Part shown: piece after piece, positions 16,364 through 23,374 of the stretch
How positions within the stretch are numbered: the stretch's first letter is position 1
How the letters are laid out: each line of letters opens with the position of its first letter
DNA from: Clostridium sp. CAG:568
Lineage (GTDB): Bacteria > Bacillota_I > Bacilli_A > RFN20 > CAG-288
DNA length: 29,529 bases
NCBI GenBank assembly: GCA_000434395.1
Contig: FR878767.1
Coordinates: forward strand, 20,645-50,173
Reading direction: 5' to 3'
Notes under the pieces: model-generated
What the model was told of the DNA's origin: nothing
Database searches by the model: none
What the model saw: the letters and a program-made list of their open reading frames with translations, nothing else
Position numbers and translations under genes: made by a program

Positions 16364-16395
16364 TACCAATCCAAACCAAGAACTTATAATTGGTA
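16364..16395. repeat. Inverted repeat upstream of the abundant-looking unknown gene
   Basis: Seven-base arms TACCAAT (16364-16370) and ATTGGTA (16389-16395) with an 18-base spacer, just upstream of the candidate promoter at 16410-16438. Could be an operator; could be chance. Confidence 0.35.
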
Positions 16396-16409
16396 TTAAG
16401 TTGATATTT

Positions 16410-16438
16410 TTAATAGTTAATTTTATGAGTAATATAAT
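16410..16438 (+). promoter_or_regulatory. Promoter of the 16477 operon
   Basis: TTAATA (16410-16415), 17-base spacer, perfect TATAAT (16433-16438). The implied transcript would start near 16445, leaving a leader of about 30 bases with a strong GGAGG. Confidence 0.55.
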
Positions 16439-16476
16439 TCATTTCGTGTCAAATGAAAAACCTTTGGAGGAATAAA

Positions 16477-17553
16477 ATGATTAAAGTTAACAATCAAGAG
16501 CGTTATGTATTTGGAATTCTTGAGATCGCAATGGTAGTCAGAGATACCTTGGAATATTTCGTTGCCAACCCTCAAGGATACGATGTTGGTAAATATCAGG
16601 CAAGACGCGAGATATTGAAGAATATGACTGCTTCCAACTCTCCTTTCTATTCTTTCTGTGCTCAAAATGGTCTTGGTTACAAGACTGATGAGAAAGGCAA
16701 GGAAGTTCTCGATGAATCAGGAAAGAAGATTAAGAACCGTGGTCAACTTTTGATGGATAATCTCAACGACTTGTTTGAGACTGTCTATGGTGAGGATGCT
16801 CGTTTTGTTCGTGTCATCGACAAGAAGTTGACTGTCGATCCTTCCTATTTTGTACCTGTCCTTTCTGAAATCACTGGTATCCGTGAGACATTCAATGATG
16901 TCATCGACACAATAGTCAAGACTATCGACAAGACTGATGCCACCCTTTTGGATGAGAAGTTCAAGGAATTAATCACTCTTGAAGCCAAGTATGCTCGTGC
17001 AATTCAGCTCAGAATCATTTCTCTTCAATTGAATACTTTGTTCTTGAAGTTTAATAACGATACTCGTAACTATATCAAGACTCTCCGTGAAACTACTTCA
17101 ATCGATCCTACCACCGATCCATCATTCAAACCTACCGATGATCCTACCGTCGCTTTGGATAACAATGAAATGGGTAAGGTTTTGGCTATGATGCGTTTCA
17201 CCATCGATAAGTCCAAGACCCGTCAACCTGAGCCTGAGTTCCAAGCTCTCACTGACAAGATGACTCAACTTTCTGGCGGATTTTCTGGAAACCCCAAGAT
17301 TACCAATCTTGAGGAATTCATGAAGGAATTTGCGGGTGTTTTCATCCCTACCATCAATGAAGTCGGTGCTCAATTAACTCCTGTCTTTGCTGAAGTTTTT
17401 GAGAGCATCCGTGAGTATGAGGTGGGATTGAAGAATGCAAATGGTGAAACTGTTGCTCAACCTGCTCATGAACCTGCTTCTTCTGAAGAGAAGCTCTCTG
17501 ATGCCTTGAAAGGTGACGAGACCACTACCAACGATCCTTCTGTCAATAAGTAA
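16477..17553 (+). CDS. Unrecognised protein with high-expression codon use
   Basis: 358 residues starting MIKVNNQERYVFGILEIAM. The frame has an earlier ATG at 16453, but GGAGG six bases before ATG 16477 decides the start. No signal peptide or clear membrane helix. The body looks mostly helical (for example YARAIQLRIISLQLNTLFLK). A low-complexity Asp/Pro/Thr stretch sits near the middle (DPTTDPSFKPTDDPT) and a Pro/Glu-rich disordered tail at the C-terminus. Codon choice is strikingly like the aldolase, hpf and greA (CGT, AAG, GAC, ATC, TTC), unlike adjacent genes, which predicts an abundant protein. It has a good promoter and is followed by a small membrane protein gene. I cannot assign a family. 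Confidence 0.82.
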   Translation: MIKVNNQERYVFGILEIAMVVRDTLEYFVANPQGYDVGKYQARREILKNMTASNSPFYSFCAQNGLGYKTDEKGKEVLDESGKKIKNRGQLLMDNLNDLFETVYGEDARFVRVIDKKLTVDPSYFVPVLSEITGIRETFNDVIDTIVKTIDKTDATLLDEKFKELITLEAKYARAIQLRIISLQLNTLFLKFNNDTRNYIKTLRETTSIDPTTDPSFKPTDDPTVALDNNEMGKVLAMMRFTIDKSKTRQPEPEFQALTDKMTQLSGGFSGNPKITNLEEFMKEFAGVFIPTINEVGAQLTPVFAEVFESIREYEVGLKNANGETVAQPAHEPASSEEKLSDALKGDETTTNDPSVNK

Positions 17554-17593
17554 TAAACTGTCGATTTGTTCAATTAGTTAGGAGGCTTAGATT

Positions 17594-18025
17594 ATGGCTG
17601 AAAACGTAAAGAAAAATAGGAAACCTTTTAATTGGTCTCTCTTTTGGGAAATATTCTGGCTTTGTTTATTCGGAATATTCTTCGTGGGGGGAGTTGTGTT
17701 TGGAATTCTAGGTGTCTATTGCAACAATGTCCAATGGGTCACCAATGATGCCTTGTACAACAGCCAAAAATCATTTGCCACCTGGCTCAATTGGTCTTTC
17801 ATCGGAATGGTCGACTATAGAATTTTCGGCGTGATACTCATGGCTATTGGTGCTATCGGAATCTTGATTGACATGTTTGTATATGCCAACAAGTACGACA
17901 GAGAAAAGCTTGTCAAATCTAGAAGACAAGAGAGACTCAAAGCTCTTATGGCTGATGAATCTATTCTTCTAAAGAATGAAGGAAAAACTGGAATTTCTAA
18001 AGAGGAAACTCAAGAGAATAAGTAG
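17594..18025 (+). CDS. Hypothetical two-helix membrane protein
   Basis: 143 residues. Hydrophobic helices at about 19-43 (LFWEIFWLCLFGIFFVGGVV) and 78-95 (FGVILMAIGAIGILIDMF) flank a segment of about 35 residues (CNNVQWVTNDALYNSQKS) that is probably outside the cell. The basic, charged C-terminal 45 residues are probably cytoplasmic and helical. AGGAGG lies eight bases before the ATG. It follows the abundant-looking unknown gene by 40 bases with no terminator between them, and a strong terminator follows, so the two form an operon. The membrane protein may anchor or partner the soluble one; that is inference from adjacency only. Confidence 0.78.
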   Translation: MAENVKKNRKPFNWSLFWEIFWLCLFGIFFVGGVVFGILGVYCNNVQWVTNDALYNSQKSFATWLNWSFIGMVDYRIFGVILMAIGAIGILIDMFVYANKYDREKLVKSRRQERLKALMADESILLKNEGKTGISKEETQENK

Positions 18026-18031
18026 TAGAAT

Positions 18032-18054
18032 AAAGGCACTTCGGTGCCTTTTTT
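18032..18054 (+). terminator. Terminator with UUCG tetraloop
   Basis: Eight-base-pair stem AAAGGCAC/GTGCCTTT closed by the extra-stable C(UUCG)G tetraloop and followed by T. Ends the 16477-18025 operon. Confidence 0.93.
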
Positions 18055-18056
18055 AT

Positions 18057-18509
18057 ATGAACAAAAAAACAAACTATCCATCGCTTCTTTCTTATAACAT
18101 GTCAAAGATTAGAGGCTATAACAATAATTTAGAAAGAAAACTAAGGAAAGAGATGCGTGCTAGAGGTATCTATGGGTATAGAATTGATGATAAGTCAGTC
18201 TTAGGAACTCCAGATATTTGTTACAAGGGTTTAAAAATCGCCATATTTGTCGATGGAGATTTCTGGCACGGGTTTGATTGGGACAAAAGGAAATGCCAGT
18301 TGACGACTTTAAATAAAATGTTTTGGATAAACAAAATAGAAAGAAATATGGAAAGAGATAGGCAGATAACTTATGCTTTAGAACAAAATGGCTGGACTGT
18401 ACTTAGATTTTGGGAACATGAGATAAACCAAGATAGTCAAGCATGTGTTCAAAGAATTGAAGAACAAGTTAAATTCAAACGACTGTTATCTGTATTTAAA
18501 CCACTTTAG
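18057..18509 (+). CDS. Vsr-like PD-(D/E)XK endonuclease
   Basis: 150 residues resembling very-short-patch-repair endonucleases, which nick at T:G mismatches left by cytosine methylation. NMSKIRGYNNNLERKLRKEM (14-33), GTPDI (50-54, with the expected catalytic Asp 53), FVDGDFWHG (64-72), FWINKIERNMERD (89-101) and GWTVLRFWEHEI (112-123) follow the family order. Typical Vsr proteins have Cys residues in the FWH loop and in WECEI that bind zinc; here they are Asp 68 and His 121 instead, so the zinc site looks lost. The frame continues upstream to 17976, but that would cross the terminator, so ATG 18057 or 18099 is likelier. Neither has a good ribosome binding site. No DNA methyltransferase gene is nearby. 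Confidence 0.82.
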   Translation: MNKKTNYPSLLSYNMSKIRGYNNNLERKLRKEMRARGIYGYRIDDKSVLGTPDICYKGLKIAIFVDGDFWHGFDWDKRKCQLTTLNKMFWINKIERNMERDRQITYALEQNGWTVLRFWEHEINQDSQACVQRIEEQVKFKRLLSVFKPL

Positions 18510-18512
18510 TGA

Positions 18513-18530
18513 TTTGTATTTAAATACAAA
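18513..18530. repeat. 18-base perfect palindrome after the Vsr-like gene
   Basis: Perfect dyad with arms TTTGTATTT/AAATACAAA, four bases after the stop codon. Part of it (TGTATTTAAA) repeats 24 bases earlier at 18491-18500, inside the coding end. It has no T run for plus-strand termination, so it could be an operator for the downstream P-II-like operon. Confidence 0.5.
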
Positions 18531-18551
18531 AAATATAATTCCTTTTATGCT

Positions 18552-18579
18552 TTAATTGTTTTGATTCATAGAGTAAAAT
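18552..18579 (+). promoter_or_regulatory. Candidate promoter of the P-II-like operon
   Basis: TTAATT (18552-18557), 16-base spacer, TAAAAT (18574-18579), 23 bases before the first start codon. Confidence 0.4.
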
Positions 18580-18602
18580 AACGGCATGTTCTGGAGGAGT
18601 CA

Positions 18603-19070
18603 ATGTCACTTTTTAAAAATAGATTTAAATTGACTGAGCAAAGAAAAAATGCTAGTCAAAAAAAAGTGGAAACTGTACCTTTTGATCAAAGAGAAAAGGT
18701 TTATCCTTTATCTATGGTCGTAACTATTTGCAACCGTCATCAAGATTTGTTTTTCATTGACAAATATGCGGAATTAGGTGCTAGTCTAAGTCTTACTCTT
18801 TATGCTTATTCAAACCCTCCAGAGGATATAGTTTCTCTATTAGGATTTGTAAATACAAAGAAGGATATTCTCATAACTATAACTAGAAGCGAGTACGTAG
18901 ATTCTATGCTTGAGGCTGCAGAAAATAGATTCTTAGTTTCCTCTGAGGCTAAAGGAATTGCATTCTCATTGCCTATTAGTGGAGTTGCAGGAATTAATTC
19001 TTATAAATTCTTGGCTGATAGTTTGAAAGAAGTTAGATTAGAAAAAGAAAGAAAGGAGGAAGCTAAATAA
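18603..19070 (+). CDS. P-II-like signalling protein, degenerate paralogue
   Basis: 155 residues. After a charged 35-residue N-terminal extension, the region LSMVVTICNRHQDLFFIDKY through EAKGIAFSLPISGVAGINS aligns in order with the next gene's P-II fold: a beta strand, a helix, the T-loop position, the IT(I)TR strand and the closing GIAF strand. The glycine-rich GARGGT of the partner is replaced by GASLSL and PGQGIAF by EAKGIAF, so the usual nucleotide-binding loops appear altered. GGAGG lies five bases before the ATG. Its stop overlaps the partner's start by one base, so the two are translationally coupled and may form mixed trimers. Family assignment rests on this pairing and pattern, so it is less certain than for the partner. 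Confidence 0.72.
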   Translation: MSLFKNRFKLTEQRKNASQKKVETVPFDQREKVYPLSMVVTICNRHQDLFFIDKYAELGASLSLTLYAYSNPPEDIVSLLGFVNTKKDILITITRSEYVDSMLEAAENRFLVSSEAKGIAFSLPISGVAGINSYKFLADSLKEVRLEKERKEEAK

Positions 19071-19483
19071 TGGAAAACGAGAAATTGAACAAAGATTTTA
19101 CTGAGGCTTTAAAAGAAAATTCTGAAAAGAAATATGACATGATTTTAGTCATTGTCAACAAAGGTTATACTGATTTAGTTATGGAAGCCGCTAGAAGAAA
19201 TGGCGCTAGAGGTGGAACTATCATGACTGCTAGAGGAACTGGTAATCCTTCTATTGAAAAGTTTTATCAGGTGACTATCACACCTGAAAAGGAAATTGTT
19301 TTGATTTTGGTGGATAGAACAATTACTGACAAAGTTTTAAAGGCTGTTTATGATTCTTCTGGATTGCAGACACCTGGTCAAGGAATAGCATTTGCCATTC
19401 CTGCCGGTAGGACAGCTGGATTGACAGCTACATTGAAGGAAGCAGAAGATGAAGCCAAAGAATCACAAGAGGAGGCTAAGTGA
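19070..19483 (+). CDS. P-II family signalling protein
   Basis: 137 residues. The core (about 22-120) shows the P-II-like pattern: MILVIVNKGYTDLVMEAARR, then GARGGTIMTARGTG (45-58), a central EIVLILVDR strand and GLQTPGQGIAFAIPAG (98-113). P-II proteins are small trimeric sensors of ATP/ADP and 2-oxoglutarate that bind partner transporters or enzymes. This divergent branch is often found with membrane transporters of the DUF1538 type, but none is seen here. A charged, Glu/Ala-rich C-terminal tail follows the core. ATG 19070 has GGAGG ten bases upstream inside the first P-II-like gene. The rRNA methyltransferase gene overlaps its end by four bases, so all three are one transcript. Confidence 0.85.
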   Translation: MENEKLNKDFTEALKENSEKKYDMILVIVNKGYTDLVMEAARRNGARGGTIMTARGTGNPSIEKFYQVTITPEKEIVLILVDRTITDKVLKAVYDSSGLQTPGQGIAFAIPAGRTAGLTATLKEAEDEAKESQEEAK

Positions 19484-20223
19484 TCGATATGGATGTTATA
19501 TTTGGAAAAATACCTGTATTAAATGCTTTGGAAAATACTAAGAAACCAAAAGTTGTTTATTTATTGAATACTTCACCTGACAATAAAATCAGGTACATGT
19601 GTGAGAAGAATTCGGTAAGATATGATTTAGCTCCCAAACAAGTGTTGGAAAAATATGCCGGAAAAGGAATGAATACACAAGGTGTGGTCGCTTTGATAGA
19701 CCCTTATGAATATAAAGATCTTGATGAGGAATTGGATAAAGTCTTAAAGAAAAAGAACCCACTTGTATTGATGCTGGATGAAATCCAAGATCCTGTCAAC
19801 TTTGGATCTGCCATTAGAAGTAGTGCAGCTTTTGGAGTTGATTTCATAATCGTTGGAAAGAATAGGCAGGTCGGAGTTACTCCTACCGTTGTGAAAATTT
19901 CAACTGGTGGAAGTGAATATGTGCCAATAGTACAAGTCACTAACTTGTCTAGAACCTTGGATGAATTGAAGGAAAAAGGATTCTGGACTGTCGGTGCAGC
20001 CGGGGAAGGTGATAGGTACTACGATGAAGTCGATTATAATGGCCCTATATGCCTAGTTATTGGAAATGAAGGCAAAGGCATTTCTATGATGCTAAAGAAA
20101 AGATGTGACTTCATAGCCAAGATTCCTATGACAACAAATATAACATCTTTGAATGCCGCAGTTGCCACGGCTGTCTTCTTAGCTGGCATTGTTTCGTATA
20201 GACGAAAGAATTCAGCTGAATAA
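19480..20223 (+). CDS. rlmB: TrmH/RlmB-type 23S rRNA 2'-O-methyltransferase
   Basis: SPOUT-fold SAM-dependent methyltransferase, most like RlmB, which methylates the ribose of G2251 in 23S rRNA; other TrmH-family targets cannot be excluded. 247 residues. An N-terminal RNA-binding L30e-like domain (1-75) with VIFGKIPVLNAL is followed by the catalytic domain: motif 1 DEIQDPVNFGSAIRSSAAFG (about 99-118), motif 2 LVIGNEGKGIS (about 190-200) and motif 3 IPMTTNITSLNAAVATAVFL (about 214-233). GTG 19480 overlaps the P-II-like stop codon (GTGA), with GGAGG four bases upstream. ATG 19489 is an alternative start at less good spacing. Ends directly against the convergent zinc-ribbon gene. Confidence 0.92.
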   Translation: MIDMDVIFGKIPVLNALENTKKPKVVYLLNTSPDNKIRYMCEKNSVRYDLAPKQVLEKYAGKGMNTQGVVALIDPYEYKDLDEELDKVLKKKNPLVLMLDEIQDPVNFGSAIRSSAAFGVDFIIVGKNRQVGVTPTVVKISTGGSEYVPIVQVTNLSRTLDELKEKGFWTVGAAGEGDRYYDEVDYNGPICLVIGNEGKGISMMLKKRCDFIAKIPMTTNITSLNAAVATAVFLAGIVSYRRKNSAE

Positions 20224-20367
20224 TTACTTTTGAATTTCCTCAGTTAATGGTTTGAATTGAGAAATAGGAGCATTGCAAGATGGACAAGAGTCCATCTTTT
20301 TCAGTTCTGTCTTTTCAACTTTTTGTCCACATATCATGCATTCAAATATAGTTTTATCTTTTTTCAT
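20224..20367 (-). CDS. Small rubredoxin-like zinc ribbon protein
   Basis: 47 residues, short enough to be missed by length cut-offs. Two Cys pairs, FECMICGQ (8-15) and SCPSCNAP (27-34), are spaced as in the rubredoxin-like domain of rubrerythrins and in small zinc ribbons. The closing SQFKPL also recalls that domain. A metal (Zn or Fe) site is therefore likely. GAGGT lies six bases before the ATG, and a TATAAT box lies 26 bases upstream. The stop codon abuts the rlmB stop codon without a gap and there is no terminator. The role (electron carrier, metal chaperone or regulator) is not readable. Confidence 0.82.
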   Translation of the reverse strand: MKKDKTIFECMICGQKVEKTELKKMDSCPSCNAPISQFKPLTEEIQK

Positions 20368-20393
20368 AAATTTACCTCATCAAATTCTAAATT

Positions 20394-20399
20394 ATTATA
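20394..20399 (-). promoter_or_regulatory. -10 box of the zinc ribbon gene
   Basis: Perfect minus-strand TATAAT about 26 bases upstream of the start codon. The -35 (TTATTT at 17 bases) is weak. Confidence 0.42.
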
Positions 20400-20458
20400 A
20401 ACCAAATAAAGGAACGAAATAATGAAATGATTCTATTCATAAATAGGTGGAGGAAAAC

Positions 20459-21055
20459 ATGATGAAAGATAATAATGATGATCTTATAGAGTTGTATGCA
20501 ATAAGAGCTAAGGATGATAAAAGCTCATATGATTTATTAGCTGAATTACTATATCCAGACATGAAGAAAATTTGTGGCTATTTTTGTCATTACTATAAAG
20601 GACTAGACGAGTCGACAGTAATGTATCAATTGAATAATGTTTTGAATTATTGTGTTGAGAACTACGACAATAAGGAAGGAAAGTTTATATTCTTTTGGCG
20701 TTTTATAGCTAAGAAAACAATGGCTAGATTTATGTCGAAATGGGTAGCGAAGAGAAACAACGAGTTGAATTACTTGGAGTCGGTCAAATTTGATCCTACT
20801 TTTGAAATTGCGAATAATGAATATATCTCTGAAGATTCATTATTTTTGAAACAAGCTATGATGGATTTTGGAAAAGACTCTCCATCTATGATGAGCAAGA
20901 CCATTGCTCTACTTTGGTCCATAGGTCTTTCTCCTAAGGATATTGCTCCGATTTTTGGCTTGACTCCTTTAGGGGTTAGACGCTCGATAAAAAAGGTCTT
21001 GGCATTTATTCAGAAGAAAAGAGAAGAATATAAGGACATAAGCAACAAATCTTGA
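20459..21055 (+). CDS. Sigma-70-like factor or related DNA-binding regulator
   Basis: 198 residues from ATG 20459. The longer frame opens at a GTG lying inside the TGGAGG ribosome binding site and is unlikely. The N-terminal half resembles sigma region 2: helices DDLIELYAIRAKDD and LLAELLYPDMKKICGYF, then YDNKEGKFIFFWRFIAKKTM, the position of the region 2.2-2.3 F-x-x-(F/W)-W-x-x-x-A. The C-terminal SIGLSPKDIAPIFGLTPLGV followed by RRSIKKVLAFIQKK is a clear helix-turn-helix like region 4. The similarity is to SigH/ECF-type factors, with an acidic linker between. The MscS gene starts 34 bases later with no terminator between. No anti-sigma gene is adjacent. The sigma call is moderate. Confidence 0.7.
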   Translation: MMKDNNDDLIELYAIRAKDDKSSYDLLAELLYPDMKKICGYFCHYYKGLDESTVMYQLNNVLNYCVENYDNKEGKFIFFWRFIAKKTMARFMSKWVAKRNNELNYLESVKFDPTFEIANNEYISEDSLFLKQAMMDFGKDSPSMMSKTIALLWSIGLSPKDIAPIFGLTPLGVRRSIKKVLAFIQKKREEYKDISNKS

Positions 21056-21089
21056 TAAAATATAAATAATAAGGACAGGTACTTTTTGT

Positions 21090-22097
21090 ATGTCATTTAA
21101 TTCTTTTGGATTATTCACAAAGTTTGCTGCTTCTAGCTCTGTTTCTTCTACAGATAATCCTTCGACTCCTACTCAGCCAACTGATGTTTCTAATTTCTTT
21201 CAAAATATGTGGTCTAAAATAGTCGATTTCTTCAAGAATGAAGCTACAAACCTTCTTTTGAAAATTGCAATCGCTATTCTTGTTATAGTGTTGGTACATT
21301 ATCTCAACAAACTTATAGACCATATAATCTTTAAATCTTTGCATAGAACTAGAAAGAAAAAGAAGAATGGCATAGAGATACAACCTTTGGATGTTTCGGT
21401 CATATCTTTCATTCAAAGCGTTGTTAAGTTTGTTATATGGATAATTGTTGTGTTTATTCTTTTATCTATGTTTAATTTTGATATTTCTAGCCTTGGAACA
21501 ATCTTAGCTGGAGCTGTTGCAGGTATTTCATTGAGTTTGCAATCACTTATCTCTAACTTTGCCTATGGTGTTGTAATTATTTCAAGCAGGATGGTCAAAA
21601 CTAATGATTATATTATCGGTGAAGGATATGAAGGTACTATCAAATCCATAAATATGCTTTTCATAATACTTGAAACAGTAGATGGCAAAAAAGTATTCGT
21701 TCCTAATGAGAAAGTAGCTACCAGTCCTTTACAAGACACATCTTCAGTTCCTGTCAGAAGCCTTCGTGTCGATTTTAGGGTTTCTTGTTCTGCTGATATC
21801 GATGTGTTGAGAGCTGATTTAACTGAGCAATGCAAACATGAGAAGAGAATTATGCAAGATAAACCTATCGTACTGTTAGCTACTGATTTGGATGGAAGTT
21901 CCGTTGGTCTATCGTTGAGAGTATATGTCTCTAATGAAGATTACTGGGATGAGTTGTATAGCCTTAATGAAATCATAGCTAAGACTTTGAGGAAGTATAG
22001 CTATCCTTTAAGTCAAAATGCTCTTTCTATTGTAGACAAGAGAAAAGGTGTTGATATTGCTCCCGCTAAGCAATTCAATATTCCTAATACTAAGTAA
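21090..22097 (+). CDS. Small-conductance mechanosensitive channel, MscS family
   Basis: Stretch-activated channel releasing solutes on osmotic downshock. 335 residues. A Ser/Thr/Pro-rich N-terminal 30 residues may lie outside the cell. TM1 is at about 55-73, a Lys-rich loop at 86-93, TM2 at 104-127 and pore-lining TM3 at 134-165, with LAGAVAGISLSLQSLISNFA carrying the Gly/Ala packing pattern. The cytoplasmic beta domain contains GYEGTIKSINMLFIILETVDG and FVPNEKV, as in other MscS proteins, followed by the alpha-beta domain. The start ATG has AGGT nine bases upstream. Probably cotranscribed with the sigma-like gene and with the following glycosyltransferase (14 bases apart). Confidence 0.93.
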   Translation: MSFNSFGLFTKFAASSSVSSTDNPSTPTQPTDVSNFFQNMWSKIVDFFKNEATNLLLKIAIAILVIVLVHYLNKLIDHIIFKSLHRTRKKKKNGIEIQPLDVSVISFIQSVVKFVIWIIVVFILLSMFNFDISSLGTILAGAVAGISLSLQSLISNFAYGVVIISSRMVKTNDYIIGEGYEGTIKSINMLFIILETVDGKKVFVPNEKVATSPLQDTSSVPVRSLRVDFRVSCSADIDVLRADLTEQCKHEKRIMQDKPIVLLATDLDGSSVGLSLRVYVSNEDYWDELYSLNEIIAKTLRKYSYPLSQNALSIVDKRKGVDIAPAKQFNIPNTK

Positions 22098-22111
22098 GAA
22101 GGATTGATTTG

Positions 22112-23125
22112 ATGTCTAAACCAAAGGCTTCTATCATAGTTCCAGTCTATGGGGTCGAACAATATCTTGCGGGATGTTTAGATCCCTTGATGAATCAAAG
22201 AACTACTATTCCTTATGAAGTCGTAATTGTCGATGATGGATCAAAAGACAACTCAGGGAAAATTGCAGAATCGTATCATCAAAAATATTCAAATATTGTC
22301 AAAGTTATTCATACAGGAAATCAAGGACTTCCAATGGCTAGAAATGTCGGAATTAAATATTCTCGTGGTGAGGATATAATGTTTTGTGATTCCGATGATA
22401 TTCCCTCTATTGATTTTGTATCTATATTGGAGGAAACACTTCATAAGAAAACGGATGTCGAATGTGCCAACGCTGGATATATGAGTATGGATTTCAAAAG
22501 TAATGTTCATAATTCATTCTCTAAAACAAATGCTTATTTAGATGGGTATACTGCAGCATGTAGATTGCTGAATGATATTGTCTTGAGAGCTTATGTTTGG
22601 TGCAAGGCATTTAAGAGAGAGCTATTAGAAAAACAGGGAATCCAGTTTTATCCATATAGAACTACTTTCGAAGACCTTCCTTTTGTTTTCTCTTGTTATC
22701 TTTCAAGTAAAAAAGTGCAATGCACAAAAAAGATTGTATATACTTATAGAACATCTAGACCTGGATCTATTTTGAATGGTGGAGTCAAAAAAGACAGATT
22801 GCTAACTCATTTATCAGCTATATTTGCTTGTAGATCCTTTGCAGAAAAAGTTTTGGGGAAAGATAAAGCTGTTGAAATGTTTGCAAATAGAAAATATAGA
22901 TTCTATGCTCAAATGATTCCTGATACAGAATTTTTTGGTGAAGATAAAAGACTAGCCCTAAAACAAAGTAGAGTTATAATAAATCAATTATTGAAACCTG
23001 TTCTCCCTGTAAAAAATACATTTTTAGAGAAGGCTTGCAAGGCTTATGGCGGTGATGACTTTGATATGGTAGATGGAGAAACTTTAGACCAATTATCGAA
23101 ATTGGTTAAAGAAAATAAGCAATAA
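22112..23125 (+). CDS. Family 2 glycosyltransferase
   Basis: 337 residues. The N-terminal GT-A fold has ASIIVPVYGVEQYLAGCL (6-23), VDDGSKDNS (40-48) with the nucleotide-sugar Asp pair, GLPMARNVGI (72-81) and the DSDD metal motif (93-96). TFEDLPF near 191 supplies the acceptor-side ED acidic pair. The C-terminal third is helical and Lys-rich without a membrane segment. Likely transfers a sugar from a nucleotide donor to an envelope glycan or lipid. ATG 22112 has AAGGA eight bases upstream; a TTG one codon earlier would be in frame but is not needed. No other polysaccharide genes are near, so donor and acceptor are unknown. Confidence 0.92.
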   Translation: MSKPKASIIVPVYGVEQYLAGCLDPLMNQRTTIPYEVVIVDDGSKDNSGKIAESYHQKYSNIVKVIHTGNQGLPMARNVGIKYSRGEDIMFCDSDDIPSIDFVSILEETLHKKTDVECANAGYMSMDFKSNVHNSFSKTNAYLDGYTAACRLLNDIVLRAYVWCKAFKRELLEKQGIQFYPYRTTFEDLPFVFSCYLSSKKVQCTKKIVYTYRTSRPGSILNGGVKKDRLLTHLSAIFACRSFAEKVLGKDKAVEMFANRKYRFYAQMIPDTEFFGEDKRLALKQSRVIINQLLKPVLPVKNTFLEKACKAYGGDDFDMVDGETLDQLSKLVKENKQ

Positions 23126-23374
23126 TAAAACTGAATTAACTATTTCTTTTATAAACTTTAAATCTTTAATCTTTCATATTTTTATTGCTCATTAGATTTC
23201 TGTCAACTAAATATGCAATCTATGTATTTGATACGGGACAAATAGGATTGTGTATATGCAAGGTTAAAATTTCAATATACTAATTTTTCTATTTTAGTGA
23301 ACTTTACCAATTATCCTACTATGAAATGATTGACTATTTATTATTGTTCTTAATATTTTTTAATTTTCAATAAA
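23126..23374. other. Intergenic stretch without a recognised feature
   Basis: 249 AT-rich bases between convergent genes. I see no credible open frame, tRNA, hairpin terminator or repeat. It may be decayed coding sequence, but nothing shows this directly. Confidence 0.5.

Noticed and set aside
23126..23374. Possible small RNA or decayed gene in the longest gap
   Set aside because: No promoter-plus-terminator pair, no stable hairpin and no frame with a ribosome binding site could be identified; AT-richness alone is not evidence.
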